Shown here piece by piece: positions 5,967-12,827 of a DNA stretch of 17,845 bases (position 1 is the first letter of the stretch; each line of letters begins with the position of its first letter). The notes beneath the pieces were generated by a model. That model made no database searches, was not told the DNA's origin, and saw only the letters and a list, made by a program, of their open reading frames with translations. A program made the translations under genes and the position numbers. Origin of the DNA: Oscillospiraceae bacterium (GTDB taxonomy: Bacteria; Bacillota_A; Clostridia; Oscillospirales; Oscillospiraceae); the NCBI GenBank assembly GCA_017939025.1, contig JAGBAI010000057.1, positions 1 through 17,845 of the forward strand, in the 5' to 3' direction.

Positions 5967-8216
5967 ATGGCACGAAAAAAGAAGGAACCGGAAAAGAATC
6001 AGAAGAATATTGACACCGACGGCATCGTCGGTCTGGTGGGCGGCACCTCAGAACAGGCGATTTCCGAAACGCTGGAAATCAACTACATGCCCTATGCCAT
6101 GTCCGTCATCGTTTCCCGTGCGATTCCGGAAATCGACGGATTCAAGCCTTCCCACCGGAAACTGCTCTACACCATGTATAAAATGGGTCTGCTCACCGGA
6201 AAGCGGACTAAATCTGCCAATATTGTTGGCCAGACCATGAAGCTCAATCCCCATGGCGACGCGGCAATCTATGAAACTATGGTGCGCCTGGCCCGGGACA
6301 ATGAGACCCTGCTGCATCCCTTCGTGGATTCCAAGGGTAACTTCGGTAAAGTCTATTCCCGGGATACGGCCTACGCCGCTTCCCGTTATACAGAGGCCAA
6401 GCTGGAAAGCATCTGCAGCGAACTGTTCCGGGATATCGACAGTGACACTGTAGACATGGTGGATAACTATGATGCCACCATGAAGGAACCGGCATTGCTG
6501 CCTACCACCTATCCCAATGTGCTGGTGTCTGCCAACCAGGGCATTGCCGTTGGTATGGCTTCCAACATCTGCTCTTTTAACTTGAAAGAGGTCTGTGAAA
6601 CCACCATCGCCCTTATGAAAAATCCCGACCACGATGTTCTGGAGACCCTGCCCGGCCCGGATTTTTCCACCGGTGCAGAGCTGCTTTTTGATGAGGCAAC
6701 TACCAGGGAGATCTATAACACCGGCCGGGGAAGCTTTAAGCTTCGGGCGAAGTGGCGCTATGTCAAGGACGGCAACCTCATTGAAATTACCCAGATCCCC
6801 TATTCCACCACCACCGAGGTCATTATGGACAAGGTGGCAGAGCTGATCAAGGCCGGTAAGATCAAGGAAATCGCTGATATGCGTGATGAGACTGATTTAG
6901 GAGGTCTGAAGCTGACCATTGACCTGAAGCGGGGTGTGGATGCCGATAAGCTGATGCAGAAGCTCTATCGGATGACACCCCTGCAGGACAGCTTCCCCTG
7001 CAACTTCAATATTCTGATCGCCGGTATGCCCCGGGTCATGGGCGTTGGTGAGATCCTGAATGAGTGGACGGCCTGGCGGACTGACTGCATCAAGCGCAGA
7101 CTGTTCTTTCAGATCGGCAGGAAGGAGGATCGGCTGCATCTGCTGAAGGGTCTGGAACGGATCCTGCTGGACATTGACAAGGCCATCCGGGTCATCCGGG
7201 AAACGGAGCAGGAAGCGGAGGTCGTGCCCAATCTGATGATCGAATTCGGCATCGACGAGATCCAGGCAAATTATGTTGCGGAGATCAAGCTGCGCAACAT
7301 CAATAAGGAATACATCCTCAAGCAGACCAAAGCAATCTCTCAGCTGGAGGAGGAGATCGAGGATCTGCGTTCTACCCTCAATTCCTCCCGGAAACTGAAA
7401 AATGTTATCATCAAAGAGCTGCAGGCTGTCTCTGACAAATTCGGTCAGGAGCGCAAGACCGAGATCATCTATGATGTCCAGGAAGCTGCTCCTGAGGAAG
7501 AAGAGGATCCCATCCCGGATTATCCTGTCACCGTCTTTGTCTCCAAAGAGGGCTACATGAAGAAGATCACCGCCCAGTCCCTGCGGATGAGCGGTGAGCA
7601 GAAGTTCAAAGAGGGCGACAGCCTGCTGTTTACCAGAGAAGCTACCAACAAGGCGGAATTCCTGGTGTTTACCGACAAATTCCAGTGCTATAAGTCAAGA
7701 CTTTCTGACTTTGATGATGGTAAGGCGTCCCTTTTGGGTGACTACCTGCCTCAGAAGCTGGGCTTTGAGCCGGGAGAGAATATCGTTTCACTGATCTTCT
7801 GCGGAGATTATAAGGGCTTTATTCTGTTCTTCTTTGAAAACGGTAAGGTGGCCAAGGTGCCGCTCAGTGCCTACGAGACAAAAACCAACCGACGCAAGCT
7901 TACCGGTGCTTACTCGGATAAGAGTCCTCTGGTGAAGGCGGTAGCGCTGGATGCGGATGAGCAGATGGCAGTATACGCTTCCGATGGCCGGGCTGCCATT
8001 TTCTCCACAGCCCAGCTGCTGCCCAAAACCACCCGAAATACCCAGGGTGTTTCTGTCTTGACTTTGAAAAAGAAAGCGACCCTGCAAAATGCCCTGCTGC
8101 TGAGCGAAAGCGGCATCACAAACGAAAGCCGTTACCGCAGCAAAACAATCCCTTCTGCCGGTGCCCTGTTAAAGGAAGAGGACTCGGCGGAGAAGCAGCA
8201 GAGTTTTGATGTCTGA
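5967..8216 (+). CDS. parC: Type IIA topoisomerase DNA-cleavage subunit, ParC/GyrA-like
   Basis: A 749-residue GyrA/ParC homologue that would form the heterotetramer with the ParE-like subunit and cut DNA through a transient tyrosine linkage. The breakage-reunion domain (about 35-495) has the active-site Y141 in ASRYTE, the HGDAAIYE helix (96-103) and the tower and coiled-coil region with an EEEIEDLRSTL stretch (461-471). The C-terminal part (about 518-700) is a reduced beta-pinwheel with repeats such as FVSKEGYMKKI and FFENGKVAKVPL. No GyrA-box (QRRGGKG) is seen, so a decatenase (topoisomerase IV) rather than gyrase role is likely. Ala99 occupies the position of quinolone-resistance residue Ser83 of E. 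coli GyrA. The start at 5967 has AAAGGAG 6 bases upstream; an in-frame ATG at 5898 lies inside the repeat and is rejected. Confidence 0.92.
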   Translation: MARKKKEPEKNQKNIDTDGIVGLVGGTSEQAISETLEINYMPYAMSVIVSRAIPEIDGFKPSHRKLLYTMYKMGLLTGKRTKSANIVGQTMKLNPHGDAAIYETMVRLARDNETLLHPFVDSKGNFGKVYSRDTAYAASRYTEAKLESICSELFRDIDSDTVDMVDNYDATMKEPALLPTTYPNVLVSANQGIAVGMASNICSFNLKEVCETTIALMKNPDHDVLETLPGPDFSTGAELLFDEATTREIYNTGRGSFKLRAKWRYVKDGNLIEITQIPYSTTTEVIMDKVAELIKAGKIKEIADMRDETDLGGLKLTIDLKRGVDADKLMQKLYRMTPLQDSFPCNFNILIAGMPRVMGVGEILNEWTAWRTDCIKRRLFFQIGRKEDRLHLLKGLERILLDIDKAIRVIRETEQEAEVVPNLMIEFGIDEIQANYVAEIKLRNINKEYILKQTKAISQLEEEIEDLRSTLNSSRKLKNVIIKELQAVSDKFGQERKTEIIYDVQEAAPEEEEDPIPDYPVTVFVSKEGYMKKITAQSLRMSGEQKFKEGDSLLFTREATNKAEFLVFTDKFQCYKSRLSDFDDGKASLLGDYLPQKLGFEPGENIVSLIFCGDYKGFILFFFENGKVAKVPLSAYETKTNRRKLTGAYSDKSPLVKAVALDADEQMAVYASDGRAAIFSTAQLLPKTTRNTQGVSVLTLKKKATLQNALLLSESGITNESRYRSKTIPSAGALLKEEDSAEKQQSFDV

Positions 8217-8244
8217 TGGCTGTGGCATGCCGAAAGGAGCCGAT

Positions 8245-9108
8245 ATGAAGGAACTTTGGAACCAATACCGATGGATTCCTGTAACTGCTTTTGGCAGTGC
8301 TGTGTTTTCCGCAGGCTTTGCCTTTTTCCTCCAGCCCAACGATATGAGCCCCGGCGGGATCTCCGGTCTGGCACTGGTGGCAGTGGAACTGCTGGGTTTT
8401 GGCAGTGTGGGTCTGTTTTCCATTCTGATCAATCTGCCCCTGTTTGCCCTGGGCGGCCTGAAGATAGGAAAGAAGTTCTTTGCAGGCTCTGCTTTGGGAA
8501 TGTTTCTCAGCTCACTGCTCATCGATCTTTTTGCAACAATGGATTTTCCGGCTGTGGAGCCGCTGCTGGGTGTGCTGTATGGCGGCACCATCTGCGGTGT
8601 GGGGCTGGGGATCGTCTTTGTCTGCGGCACTTCAACAGGCGGATCGGATATTCTGGTGCGCTTATTAAAGCTGCGGTACCGGAATGTGCCCATTGGACAG
8701 ATATCCATTTGCTTTGACGCAGTGGTGGTGCTTTTGACGGGACTGGTGTTCCGGGATGTAAATAAAGCACTGTACACCGGCATTACAGCGGTTCTGTGCG
8801 GCAAGCTGGTGGATGCGGTAGTGTACCGCTTCGATTATTCCAAGGTAGCGCTGATCATCTCCCGGGAGCATGAGAAGATTGCCCGGGAAATCGGATTGCG
8901 GCTGGACCGTGGTGCCACCTTCCTGCAGGGGGAGGGAAGCTATTCCGGCCAGCAGACAAAGGTCATACTGACAGCTGTGAAGCGGCAGCAGGTGGCGGAA
9001 TTGAAGGAACTGGTCATGTCCACCGATCCCAATGCCTTTGTTATCGTACAGGAGGCCCACCAGGTGCTGGGCGACGGCTTCAGCCGGTACAACAAACATG
9101 ACTTATAG
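8245..9108 (+). CDS. YitT family membrane protein with C-terminal DUF2179 domain
   Basis: A 287-residue protein with five or six hydrophobic segments between about residues 10 and 195 and a soluble C-terminal DUF2179 domain (about 200-275). The paired glycine-rich motifs SPGGISGL (35-42) and GTSTGGSDILVRLL (128-141) are diagnostic of the YitT family. VALIISREHEKIAREI opens the DUF2179 domain, which is probably cytoplasmic. The transported or sensed compound is unknown for this family. The start at 8245 has a GAAAGGAG site. It lies 28 bp after the ParC-like stop and 10 bp before the lipoprotein gene, so it is likely co-transcribed with both. Nothing links its job to DNA topology. Confidence 0.92.
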   Translation: MKELWNQYRWIPVTAFGSAVFSAGFAFFLQPNDMSPGGISGLALVAVELLGFGSVGLFSILINLPLFALGGLKIGKKFFAGSALGMFLSSLLIDLFATMDFPAVEPLLGVLYGGTICGVGLGIVFVCGTSTGGSDILVRLLKLRYRNVPIGQISICFDAVVVLLTGLVFRDVNKALYTGITAVLCGKLVDAVVYRFDYSKVALIISREHEKIAREIGLRLDRGATFLQGEGSYSGQQTKVILTAVKRQQVAELKELVMSTDPNAFVIVQEAHQVLGDGFSRYNKHDL

Positions 9109-9118
9109 GAGGGCGGAT

Positions 9119-10222
9119 ATGAAACGGAGTTTTTGTTGCCTGCTGCTGGCTATGTGTCTGCTGCTGACAGGCTGTGGGCCCTATGTATCTATAACGCCCC
9201 ACCGGGAGCAGCGGCAGACCGGACAGTCAGAGCTGATATCCGCATCGGATTATCTGGAACTGCTTGCCGCATTGAAAGCAACCATTGCCGAGGGAATAGA
9301 GGTAACTACCATCACCGTGGCGGATTATCCTCAGGACAGGCTGGAGCACGGCATCCGGCAGGCGATGCGCCATGCGAAAAATAACGACCCCATCGGATCC
9401 TACGCGGTGGAGAAAATCGAATATGAGCTGGGTACCCGTAATGGTGTTCCTGCTTTGTCTGTCAGTATCACTTACCTGCACAACCGCAGTGAGATCCTCC
9501 GGATCCGGAAGGCTGCCAACATGGAGCGGGCGGAAGCCATTGTCTCTGATGCTCTGGAAGGCTACGCATCCGGTATCGTTCTGCTGGTGGAAGATTATAA
9601 GACCAAGGACTTTGCTCAGTTCGTTCAGGACTACGCAGAGCTGCACCCGCAGGCAGTCATGGAGATCCCGCTGGTGAGCCAGACGGTATATGGTACCGGC
9701 AAGGATCGGGTAGTGGAGCTGATTTTTACTTATCAGACAAACCGGGATTCTCTGCGGCGGATGCAAAGTCAGGTACAGCCGGTGTTTGACGCGGCAAAGC
9801 TCTATGTCAGTGGTGATGGTGAGGATAAGCAGAAATTCGCACAGCTGTACGCCTTCCTGATGGAACGCTTTGAGTATAAGCTGGAGACCTCCATCACTCC
9901 GGCTTACAGCCTGCTGCGCCACGGCGTTGGTGACAGCCGGGCTTTCGCTACCGTTTATGCCGCCATGTGCCGCAGTGCGGGACTGGAATGCCTGGTGGTT
10001 ACCGGAACCCGGGCGGGTGAGCCCAGAAGCTGGAACATGGTGCTGGACAACGGACAGTATTACCATGTGGATCTGCTGCATGAACTGGGCAGCTTCTGGG
10101 AGTACACCGACTGGCAAATGAGCAGCTATGTCTGGGATTACTCGGACTATCCTGCTTGTAATGGCAAAAATGCAGATGAAAAGTTGGAAGAAACCCTGGA
10201 AACAACTGAGAATATCCAATAA
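9119..10222 (+). CDS. Lipoprotein with degenerate transglutaminase-like domain
   Basis: A 367-residue protein with a lipoprotein signal peptide: Lys-Arg start, hydrophobic core, and LLTGC lipobox with C19 as the lipidated residue, so it should be anchored on the outside of the membrane. Residues about 260-345 resemble a transglutaminase core, with HGVGDSRAFATVYAAMCRSAGLEC, then RSWNMVLDNGQYYHVD. The expected catalytic Cys (in GVCxxxA) is Gly271 and the expected His (HAWN) is Arg303; only Asp318 of the triad remains. It is therefore probably a non-catalytic binding or structural version. The middle region (about 40-250) has no family I recognise. The AGGAGGG site adjoins the YitT stop codon, 10 bp away, so translation is coupled. 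Confidence 0.82.
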   Translation: MKRSFCCLLLAMCLLLTGCGPYVSITPHREQRQTGQSELISASDYLELLAALKATIAEGIEVTTITVADYPQDRLEHGIRQAMRHAKNNDPIGSYAVEKIEYELGTRNGVPALSVSITYLHNRSEILRIRKAANMERAEAIVSDALEGYASGIVLLVEDYKTKDFAQFVQDYAELHPQAVMEIPLVSQTVYGTGKDRVVELIFTYQTNRDSLRRMQSQVQPVFDAAKLYVSGDGEDKQKFAQLYAFLMERFEYKLETSITPAYSLLRHGVGDSRAFATVYAAMCRSAGLECLVVTGTRAGEPRSWNMVLDNGQYYHVDLLHELGSFWEYTDWQMSSYVWDYSDYPACNGKNADEKLEETLETTENIQ

Positions 10223-10265
10223 ATGGACAGAAAATAAAAAATCTGAAAAAATCTGAAAAAAGGGC

Positions 10266-10293
10266 TTGACTTTTTCGGGAAAATCGTTATAAT
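10266..10293 (+). promoter_or_regulatory. tRNA-Gly promoter
   Basis: TTGACT (10266-10271), a 16-base spacer and a perfect TATAAT (10288-10293) lie 14 bases before the tRNA. The 35 bases upstream are A-rich, with AAAAAATCTG repeated, and could act as an UP element for stable-RNA transcription. Confidence 0.85.
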
Positions 10294-10307
10294 AAGTCAT
10301 GTCCGTT

Positions 10308-10383
10308 GCGGGTGTAGCTCATCCGGTAGAGCGCCACCTTGCCAAGGTGGAGGTAGCGAGTTCGAGCCTCGTCACCCGCTCCA
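10308..10383 (+). tRNA. tRNA-Gly (anticodon GCC)
   Basis: A complete 76-base cloverleaf. The acceptor stem is GCGGGTG with CACCCGC. The D-arm is AGCTC...GAGC. The anticodon stem is CCACC with GGTGG around loop TTGCCAA, with anticodon GCC at 10341-10343. The T-arm contains TTCGAGC. The discriminator base is T and CCA is encoded at 10381-10383. It reads GGC and GGT glycine codons. The encoded CCA is also the first base-paired part of the terminator stem that follows. Confidence 0.97.
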
Positions 10384-10391
10384 AAAAAGAA
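10363..10391 (+). repeat. 29-bp direct repeat, copy 1 (3' end of tRNA-Gly)
   Basis: These 29 bases cover the T-loop end, the T-stem and acceptor 3' strands, CCA and the first bases of the terminator. They are identical to 10516-10544. Duplication of a tRNA 3' end is the usual mark of site-specific integration, or of loss of a tandem tRNA copy. Confidence 0.9.
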
Positions 10392-10424
10392 AGACCACAC
10401 AGTTGTGTGGTCTTTCTTTTTTGG
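10381..10424. terminator. Bidirectional intrinsic terminator after tRNA-Gly
   Basis: A perfect 20-bp stem, 10381-10400 with 10405-10424, encloses an AGTT loop. The GACCACAC/GTGTGGTC core is flanked by A-rich and T-rich tracts, so it works in both directions. Confidence 0.92.
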
Positions 10425-10455
10425 GGGATGGATGGTGAGGGCCGAACCATTCAAT

Positions 10456-10478
10456 GCAACTGTCCGGTGGACAGTTGC
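10456..10478. repeat. Perfect 10-bp inverted repeat between the two tRNA-Gly 3' copies
   Basis: GCAACTGTCC (10456-10465) pairs with GGACAGTTGC (10469-10478) around GGT. No T-tract follows, so it is not a typical terminator. It may be a recombination or protein-binding site, or part of a dispersed repeat. Confidence 0.75.
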
Positions 10479-10515
10479 TTGATTCCGTCGAGCCGGAATA
10501 AACACCATAGTGTCC

Positions 10516-10544
10516 CGAGCCTCGTCACCCGCTCCAAAAAAGAA
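10516..10544 (+). pseudogene. tRNA-Gly 3'-end remnant (29-bp direct repeat, copy 2)
   Basis: It is identical to 10363-10391 over 29 bases, including the T-stem and acceptor 3' strands and CCA. Upstream there is no D-arm or anticodon arm, so it cannot be a working tRNA. It leads directly into another strong hairpin terminator, as the intact gene does. It could be the leftover of a second tandem tRNA-Gly gene, or an attachment-site scar. Confidence 0.8.
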
Positions 10545-10577
10545 CAGCAGATGCGAAAGCATCTGCTGTTCTTTTTC
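10536..10577. terminator. Second bidirectional terminator, after the tRNA-Gly remnant
   Basis: AAAAAGAACAGCAGATGC and its exact complement enclose a GAAA tetraloop, ending in TTTTT. It follows the remnant as the first terminator follows the intact tRNA, but the stem core differs. It also insulates the GyrI-like gene from upstream transcription. Confidence 0.9.
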
Positions 10578-10606
10578 ATGAAATAAATCCTGTTAGGGTA
10601 TTTCAC

Positions 10607-10635
10607 TTCCCATTCCGTCTTTTCTGTGGTATAAT
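10607..10635 (+). promoter_or_regulatory. Promoter of the GyrI-like gene
   Basis: A perfect TATAAT at 10630-10635 lies 34 bases before the start codon. A weak -35, TTCCCA (10607-10612), is placed 17 bases upstream. Confidence 0.55.
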
Positions 10636-10669
10636 CAATTTAATAATCTTGAATCTAACGGAGGCTGTT

Positions 10670-11302
10670 ATGGCTTTTGATTTTAAGAAAGAATTCAAAG
10701 AGTATTATATGCCTAAAAACAAACCGCAGCTTGTCAATGTTTCGAAGACAAATTATATCGCGGTAATAGGCAAAGGGGATCCAAATGAAGAAGGCGGTGC
10801 ATATCAGCAGGCGATCAGCGTTTTATATGCTGTTGCGTACACCTTGAAGATGAGCTATAAAACAGATTACAAAATCGAGGGCTTCTTTGAATATGTTGTC
10901 CCGCCGCTTGAGGGATTCTGGTGGCAGGATCATGTCGATGGAGTGGATTACTCTGACAAGTCTGCTTTCAATTGGATCTCTGTGATTCGTTTGCCGGATT
11001 TCGTTTCCAAAGCAGATTTTGACTGGGCAGTGGCAGCCGCAGCCAAAAAGAAAAAAATGGATTGTTCCGCAGCGGAGTTTATAACCATCGAAGAGGGGCT
11101 GTGTGTTCAGATTATGCACACAGGGCCTTTTGATGAGGAACCTGCAACAGTTGCTTTGATGGATGCCTACCTGGAGCAGAATGGATATGTAAATGATTTC
11201 AGCGAAAGCAGACTGCACCATGAGATTTATCTGTCCGATGCCAGAAAGATTGCTCCCGACAAGTGGAAAACTGTTATCAGGCATCCGGTCAGAAAGGTAT
11301 GA
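10670..11302 (+). CDS. GyrI-like small-molecule-binding domain protein
   Basis: A 210-residue stand-alone GyrI-like domain (the SHS2-type ligand-binding module also found fused to AraC- and MerR-type regulators). No DNA-binding domain is present. The features seen are the N-terminal FDFKKEFKEYY start, VPPLEGFWW (77-85) around the glutamate position often used for ligand binding, and the C-terminal signature RLHHEIYLSDARK (181-193) with a TVIRHPV ending. Such single-domain proteins are thought to bind or hydrolyse small organic compounds; the ligand here is unknown. The start at 10670 has an ACGGAGG site, preferred over the upstream in-frame TTG at 10649. The gene has its own promoter, and it converges on the regulator gene at 11329-12090 with only 26 bp between stops. 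Confidence 0.9.
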   Translation: MAFDFKKEFKEYYMPKNKPQLVNVSKTNYIAVIGKGDPNEEGGAYQQAISVLYAVAYTLKMSYKTDYKIEGFFEYVVPPLEGFWWQDHVDGVDYSDKSAFNWISVIRLPDFVSKADFDWAVAAAAKKKKMDCSAAEFITIEEGLCVQIMHTGPFDEEPATVALMDAYLEQNGYVNDFSESRLHHEIYLSDARKIAPDKWKTVIRHPVRKV

Positions 11303-11328
11303 CCGATTTTGGTAACCGGCGGGAACCA

Positions 11329-12090
11329 TCATTCATATTTCTTCCCCACAAGGGTCATAGGAAGCAGCAGCCCGCCTAGCATCAGTACCAGCAGGATGGC
11401 CTTTTCCCACCGGAGCCATAGGTGGGGAGTAAAGTGCATGGCGGCCAGTTGCAGCAGGGGATATCCCACCAGCATCCCCATGGACCAGATCTGGCCCACC
11501 CGGACGATATGGGGCCAGTTCCGGTTGCTGATCCGGACACCGGGAAGGTTCATCCGCAGGGGGCCGTCGCTGAAGGCGCTGATCCGGTAATCATCATAGT
11601 ACCGCGGAAGCTGTTTCGCAGCCAGCCCCATGAAATACAGTCCGAAAATGGGACACAACACCATGACCGTGGAGATAGGTTCCTCCATGCCCAGCCGGGT
11701 AAAACCCAGGTGATACAGCAGTGCCACTTCTGCGATGGCCAGAACCAGACAGCAGAAGTAGGCGGCCAGTCCCCGGCGGCGCATGCGGCCCTTCGGCTTG
11801 GGCTCGGAGTAGGTAATGGCGGTTTTCATCAGATCCTCCACCTGGTGGCTGTTTAGCGGGACATCTGCTGGCAGGCGTTCGCAGCGCAGCAGCTCTGTGA
11901 CGGTGACGCCCAGTGCCTCGGACAAGGGAATCAGCATGGCCACATCCGGGATACTGACGCCGGTTTCCCATTTGCTGATGGCCTTGTTGGAGATATACAG
12001 TTTTTCAGCCAGCTGCTGCTGGGTGTAGCCTTTTTCCTTGCGCAGGGCGGCAACGAAGGCTCCGAAGCGCTCTTTATTGATTTCGTGCAT
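11329..12090 (-). CDS. Membrane-anchored XRE-family (Cro/C1) transcriptional regulator
   Basis: A 253-residue two-part protein. Residues 8-68 form a Cro/C1 helix-turn-helix domain, with YTQQQLAEKLYISNKAISKWETG spanning the recognition helices and SIPDVAMLIPLSEALGVTVTELL completing it, a form common in Clostridia. After a basic linker (about 95-106, KPKGRMRRR) come four predicted membrane segments at about 106-126, 138-157, 200-217 and 229-249. This suggests a DNA-binding regulator tied to the membrane that senses an envelope or small-molecule signal. The target genes are unknown; no obvious partner transporter is adjacent. The start at 12090 has an AAGGAGGT site and lies just behind a good promoter at 12119-12147, which rules out the longer upstream reading. 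Confidence 0.88.
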   Translation of the reverse strand: MHEINKERFGAFVAALRKEKGYTQQQLAEKLYISNKAISKWETGVSIPDVAMLIPLSEALGVTVTELLRCERLPADVPLNSHQVEDLMKTAITYSEPKPKGRMRRRGLAAYFCCLVLAIAEVALLYHLGFTRLGMEEPISTVMVLCPIFGLYFMGLAAKQLPRYYDDYRISAFSDGPLRMNLPGVRISNRNWPHIVRVGQIWSMGMLVGYPLLQLAAMHFTPHLWLRWEKAILLVLMLGGLLLPMTLVGKKYE

Positions 12091-12118
12091 GGAACGCACC
12101 TCCTTGTTTTCCAGGTTC

Positions 12119-12147
12119 ATTGTACCGTTAAGACGGCATTTTGGCAA
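12119..12147 (-). promoter_or_regulatory. Promoter of the membrane-anchored regulator gene
   Basis: On the minus strand TTGCCA (12142-12147), a 17-base spacer and TACAAT (12119-12124) precede the start codon by about 30 bases. The spacer contains a small CCGT/ACGG palindrome. Confidence 0.7.
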
Positions 12148-12215
12148 TCGAACCGTAAGCGAATTGGTTTTTTGAGGCTCCGGTAAAGAAAAATCAGAAA
12201 AAATGAAAAAACCTC

Positions 12216-12244
12216 TTTACAAATCGTGATTTTTCTGCTATAAT
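12216..12244 (+). promoter_or_regulatory. tRNA-Asp promoter
   Basis: TTTACA (12216-12221), a 17-base spacer and a perfect TATAAT (12239-12244) lie 12 bases before the tRNA. An A-rich tract at about 12185-12211 resembles the one upstream of the tRNA-Gly promoter. Confidence 0.85.
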
Positions 12245-12256
12245 TCACCTTGTTCT

Positions 12257-12333
12257 GGCCCGGTGGTGCAGTCGGTTAGCACGCCAGCCTGTCACGCTGG
12301 AGGTCGACGGTTCGAGTCCGTTCCGGGTCGCCA
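12257..12333 (+). tRNA. tRNA-Asp (anticodon GTC)
   Basis: A complete 77-base cloverleaf. The acceptor stem is GGCCCGG with CCGGGTC (one G-T pair). The anticodon stem is CCAGC with GCTGG around loop CTGTCAC, with anticodon GTC at 12291-12293. The T-loop contains TTCGAGT. The discriminator base is G, as expected for Asp, and CCA is encoded at 12331-12333. It reads GAC and GAT codons. Confidence 0.97.
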
Positions 12334-12371
12334 GAAAAAACGCCATCCTTTCGGATGGCGTTTTCTTTTTT
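12334..12371. terminator. Bidirectional terminator between tRNA-Asp and the convergent membrane-protein gene
   Basis: A 12-bp stem has core CGCCATCC (12341-12348) and GGATGGCG (12353-12360) around TTTC, extended by AAAA/TTTT and followed by a T-tract on both strands. It can end tRNA-Asp transcription rightward and the 12377-13802 operon leftward. Confidence 0.92.
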
Positions 12372-12376
12372 GTAAG

Positions 12377-12799
12377 TTATGTTTTTCTGAGTTTACAGCC
12401 CAGAAGCGCAGCGCCGACCATCAGAAGAAATGCTGCGCAGTAAGCGCTGAAAACGCTGTGGCTCCAGCGGGTCAATGTGAAACCAAGGTGCAGCAGGGGC
12501 AGAAAATAGAGCTGCGTCCAGACACCGATTGCATGATTCCAGTATGCCTGAAGGATCAGTTCCTGAATTCCGATCAGAACCAGCACAAGAAGGGCGAGTG
12601 TATTCAGCCCGATAACAACATTCCTTGTGCCGCCTGCGTATGGCTTTATCCAAAATGCGATGACGCCCCAGAGAAGCAGGGTAATGGCAGCAATGAACAT
12701 AAACGGCGGAAGGGAATCCGGATGAGCTGTGAGATACCGGTTCATAAAACTGCCAAGGGCAAAGGGAATCAGTCCCAGCGCTGTTAAGATGATTTGCAT
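12377..12799 (-). CDS. Small integral membrane protein of unknown function
   Basis: A 140-residue, very hydrophobic protein with four predicted membrane segments, at about residues 3-18, 32-51, 62-83 and 114-134. I do not recognise a family. There are no conserved enzyme motifs; charged residues cluster in the short loops and at the C-terminus (KLRKT). The start at 12799 has a strong GAGGAGG site. The gene begins 28 bp after the stop of the oxidoreductase gene and shares its direction, so it is probably the second gene of that operon. Its 3' end runs into the shared bidirectional terminator. A role in the sugar locus is possible from position only. Confidence 0.75.
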   Translation of the reverse strand: MQIILTALGLIPFALGSFMNRYLTAHPDSLPPFMFIAAITLLLWGVIAFWIKPYAGGTRNVVIGLNTLALLVLVLIGIQELILQAYWNHAIGVWTQLYFLPLLHLGFTLTRWSHSVFSAYCAAFLLMVGAALLGCKLRKT

Positions 12800-12827
12800 A
12801 TGGATGCCTCCTCAAATGAAGGTTGCA

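Noticed and set aside
9227..10300. Long (357-codon) open frame antisense to the lipoprotein gene
   Set aside because: The plus-strand gene has a signal peptide, lipobox, ribosome binding site and family domain. The antisense frame has none and starts in the tRNA promoter region.
10287..10562. 91-codon open frame on the minus strand, and a 95-codon frame on the plus strand at 10299-10586, across the tRNA-Gly region
   Set aside because: Both run through the tRNA, two terminators and the spacer. They have no ribosome binding site, and the encoded text is just the tRNA sequence translated.
10670..11302. Functional link between the GyrI-like protein and the topoisomerase genes (gyrase inhibitor idea)
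   Set aside because: It has its own promoter and is separated from them by two terminators and a tRNA. The GyrI-like domain is mostly a general small-molecule binder, so the name alone is not evidence.
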